Assembly: GCA_964635575.1 (NCBI GenBank)
Contig: CAZWNY010000024.1
Span: forward strand, 1-25,408
Source: GCA-2733415 sp964635575
GTDB lineage: Bacteria > Bacteroidota > Bacteroidia > Flavobacteriales > Flavobacteriaceae
DNA length: 25,408 nucleotides
Reading direction: 5' to 3'
In this document: positions 23,798-25,408 of the stretch, one piece after another
Layout of the letters: the number at the start of each line of letters is the position of its first letter
Position numbering within the stretch: position 1 is the first letter of the stretch
The notes under the pieces: model-generated
Database searches by the model: none
The model's input: the letters and a program-made list of their open reading frames with translations, nothing else
What the model was told of the DNA's origin: nothing
Program-made: the position numbers and the translations under genes

Positions 23798-25201
23798 CTA
23801 TTGGTTTTTTTTAATTGGAACTGAATCTAACTTCACGTCTTTGTTTTTCAAAAATTTGATCATTTTAAATTTAGTACTTATTACTATTGTATCATCTTTC
23901 ATTACTGAAGAATAACCTTTAATAAAATTTTTCAAAAAAGAATCCTTTTTTGTGTCAAAAAACCTAACAGAATCTAAAACAATGTTTATGTTTCTCTTTT
24001 CGCCTATAAACAGTTCTATCTTTTCTCTATTTTTACTTGCCTTAATTTTTATAGAATGTATAGGCTCATTAGAGCTTACACTATATTTTGTTATTGCTTT
24101 TTCTAATTTTAACGATACTTCAATTGCTATAATTTCTTTTTTATAATTTCTTTTTATTTTGCTAAATTTTATTTTTACTTTTTCAAATTCAGAGAGATCA
24201 AACAAATGTTTTAAACTATTTAGTTGTTCTTTTGTTGTAGTTTTACTAACAATTGTGCTAATCGAAATATTTATTATTGTATCTTTTTTTACACCTAAAC
24301 CTTGCGAGTCTTCGGAATATTTAAAAGAAGAAACAACATATTGTTCTTTTTTTTGAGCAACTACCTTTGTGTTAAATGTTGCTAAAAATACTGCAATTAA
24401 TGGCAAAATTAAAGCGTACTTCCATTGATTCTCTGTTTTTGATCTTTTTTTGTGTAACATAATTATTCGTTTTTTGATTAATGAATTATAAAAATTGTTA
24501 GTTATTATTAGCTGGTTATTAAGCAAACTGTTTTTTAAGAGTAATTTTTGATAATCGATATTATTTCTTGTTTTTTTTTGCGCTAAGTTATCTGCAATAA
24601 ATTCTAAATTTTGTTGTATTTCTTTTTTAAACAACCACACAAACGGATTAAACCAAAGTAGTATTTTTAATAATTCCGAAAGCAAAACATCTATGGTATG
24701 CAATTGATTTACGTGTACTTTTTCATGAGCAATTATTTGTTTTAGTTCTTCTTTTTTAAATTGATTCGGATTAAAAACAATATTCTTAAAAAACGAAAAA
24801 GGCGATACGTTTTGTGTGGTTTCAATAAGACTATATAAAGTTTTATTTTCCTTTTTACTTGTTTTTATTAATTTGCGTATTGAAAACAAACTAAGTAGTA
24901 GTTTTCCTCCAAAAAATAAGATTCCCATTGCATAAACACTTTTTAAAATAAAAACCCAATTTATTTCATTTTTTACAACTGATGCTACTGTGTTATGCGT
25001 TATTACTTTAACAGGGCTAAAAGAAATAGGTGTTTGTGCTATATTAATAGGTATTACTAATAACGGTATTAACAATGCAGACAATATTCCTATTATAAAA
25101 AACAATCTATTCGCTTCAAAAAATGTTTCTCGTTGTAAAGCTATTTTATAAAACAGATAAAAAATAGTAACGATAGCTGATGCTTTTAATAAATACTCCA
25201 T
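23798..25201 (-). CDS. BlaR1-like M56 family membrane metallopeptidase (C-terminus truncated)
   Basis: M56 proteins of the BlaR1/MecR1 type are membrane sensors that cut a paired BlaI-type repressor. The 467-aa product has membrane helices at about 5-22, 32-52, 82-107 and 262-283. The gluzincin zinc motif H159-E-K-V-H163 lies on the cytoplasmic side, with a downstream Glu in LEFIADNLA (near 203) as the probable third ligand. After the last helix there is a soluble domain of about 180 residues without penicillin-binding motifs, so a beta-lactam signal is not implied. It begins 4 bases after the BlaI-like gene, so they form an operon. It ends at VPIKKNQ, while homologous-looking sequence continues downstream in damaged form. 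The peptidase part is intact. Confidence 0.88.
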   Translation of the reverse strand: MEYLLKASAIVTIFYLFYKIALQRETFFEANRLFFIIGILSALLIPLLVIPINIAQTPISFSPVKVITHNTVASVVKNEINWVFILKSVYAMGILFFGGKLLLSLFSIRKLIKTSKKENKTLYSLIETTQNVSPFSFFKNIVFNPNQFKKEELKQIIAHEKVHVNQLHTIDVLLSELLKILLWFNPFVWLFKKEIQQNLEFIADNLAQKKTRNNIDYQKLLLKNSLLNNQLIITNNFYNSLIKKRIIMLHKKRSKTENQWKYALILPLIAVFLATFNTKVVAQKKEQYVVSSFKYSEDSQGLGVKKDTIINISISTIVSKTTTKEQLNSLKHLFDLSEFEKVKIKFSKIKRNYKKEIIAIEVSLKLEKAITKYSVSSNEPIHSIKIKASKNREKIELFIGEKRNINIVLDSVRFFDTKKDSFLKNFIKGYSSVMKDDTIVISTKFKMIKFLKNKDVKLDSVPIKKNQ

Positions 25202-25205
25202 AAAA

Positions 25206-25408
25206 TTATTGTTTAGATTCTATTAATTTTATGATTTCTTTTAACTCATCAACACTAATTTTTTCTTCTTTAGCGAAAAAAGAGACTACACTTTTATACG
25301 AATTTTCGAAGTAATTATCGATTGTTTTAGCCACAAAACTCCTACGGTATTCTTCTTTTGAAATTACTGGATAGTATTGGTGTGTTTTTCCGAACGCATT
25401 ATGTTTTA
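25206..25408 (-). CDS. BlaI/MecI/CopY family repressor (C-terminal part, runs off window)
   Basis: The last 66 residues of a BlaI-type winged-helix repressor. Visible are KTHQYYPVISKEEYRRSFV, equivalent to the end of the wing and the family's Y-x-P-x-x-S-K-E-E-Y motif, and the dimerisation helices with NYFENSYKSVVSFFAKEEK and ISVDELKEIIKLIESKQ. It ends 4 bases before the M56 sensor, the standard repressor-sensor arrangement in which the peptidase inactivates the repressor. The DNA-binding half, start and operator lie beyond the window, so target genes cannot be named. Confidence 0.92.
   Translation of the reverse strand, partial: KHNAFGKTHQYYPVISKEEYRRSFVAKTIDNYFENSYKSVVSFFAKEEKISVDELKEIIKLIESKQ

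Noticed and set aside
23798..25201. Beta-lactam sensing by the M56 protein
   Set aside because: The C-terminal region lacks penicillin-binding motifs such as S-x-x-K followed by S-x-N and K-T-G, so the BlaR1 resemblance covers only the peptidase part.
1..25408. CRISPR arrays, prophage, insertion sequences, toxin-antitoxin or defence genes
   Set aside because: No spaced repeat series, transposase, integrase or recognisable defence domain was found; the only repeats are the tRNA pair and the atpG 3' duplication.

Overview
The window looks like a flavobacterial (Bacteroidota, Flavobacteriia) chromosome from a draft assembly. The DNA is AT-rich and the genes lack Shine-Dalgarno sequences but have A-rich leaders. 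Several promoters fit the Bacteroidota TTG-N(17-23)-TANNTTTG pattern. Marker genes point the same way: sprE/porW of the type IX secretion system, gldE, a zinc-ribbon-less AccD, and an AtpB with a secreted N-terminal extension. Almost everything is core housekeeping. I see no prophage, insertion sequence, CRISPR array or defence island.

Layout: 1-668 (-) is the start of a thioredoxin-reductase-like ferredoxin-NADP reductase cut by the window edge. It diverges from metK (947-2221, +), whose leader carries a candidate SAM-II riboswitch. A small exported protein (2235-2771, -) converges on metK. From 11869 down to 2927 (-) runs sprE/porW, bactofilin, atpZ-like, atpI-like, atpB, atpE, atpF, atpH, atpA, atpG. 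This gives the whole Fo sector plus F1 delta, alpha and gamma; beta and epsilon are not in the window. atpA contains a 15-N assembly gap whose length is wrong by one base. Divergent from sprE come mutY, ssb and gldE (12018-15026, +), then two identical tRNA-Asn genes (-).

The right part has rseP (-), a SCO1-type copper chaperone (+), an exported beta-rich protein (-), then on the minus strand rpsO and pnp, fba and accD, and a BlaI/M56 regulatory pair. The M56 gene ends at an early stop, and its expected C-terminal tail survives downstream as a damaged reading frame.

Themes: energy conservation (ATP synthase), envelope and secretion (SprE, bactofilin, RseP, GldE), DNA maintenance (MutY, SSB), RNA turnover and translation (PNPase, S15, tRNA-Asn), central metabolism (MetK, Fba, AccD). 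The most interesting non-coding signals are the metK leader RNA and two strong hairpins between atpE and atpF that could set the excess of c subunit over the rest of the operon.
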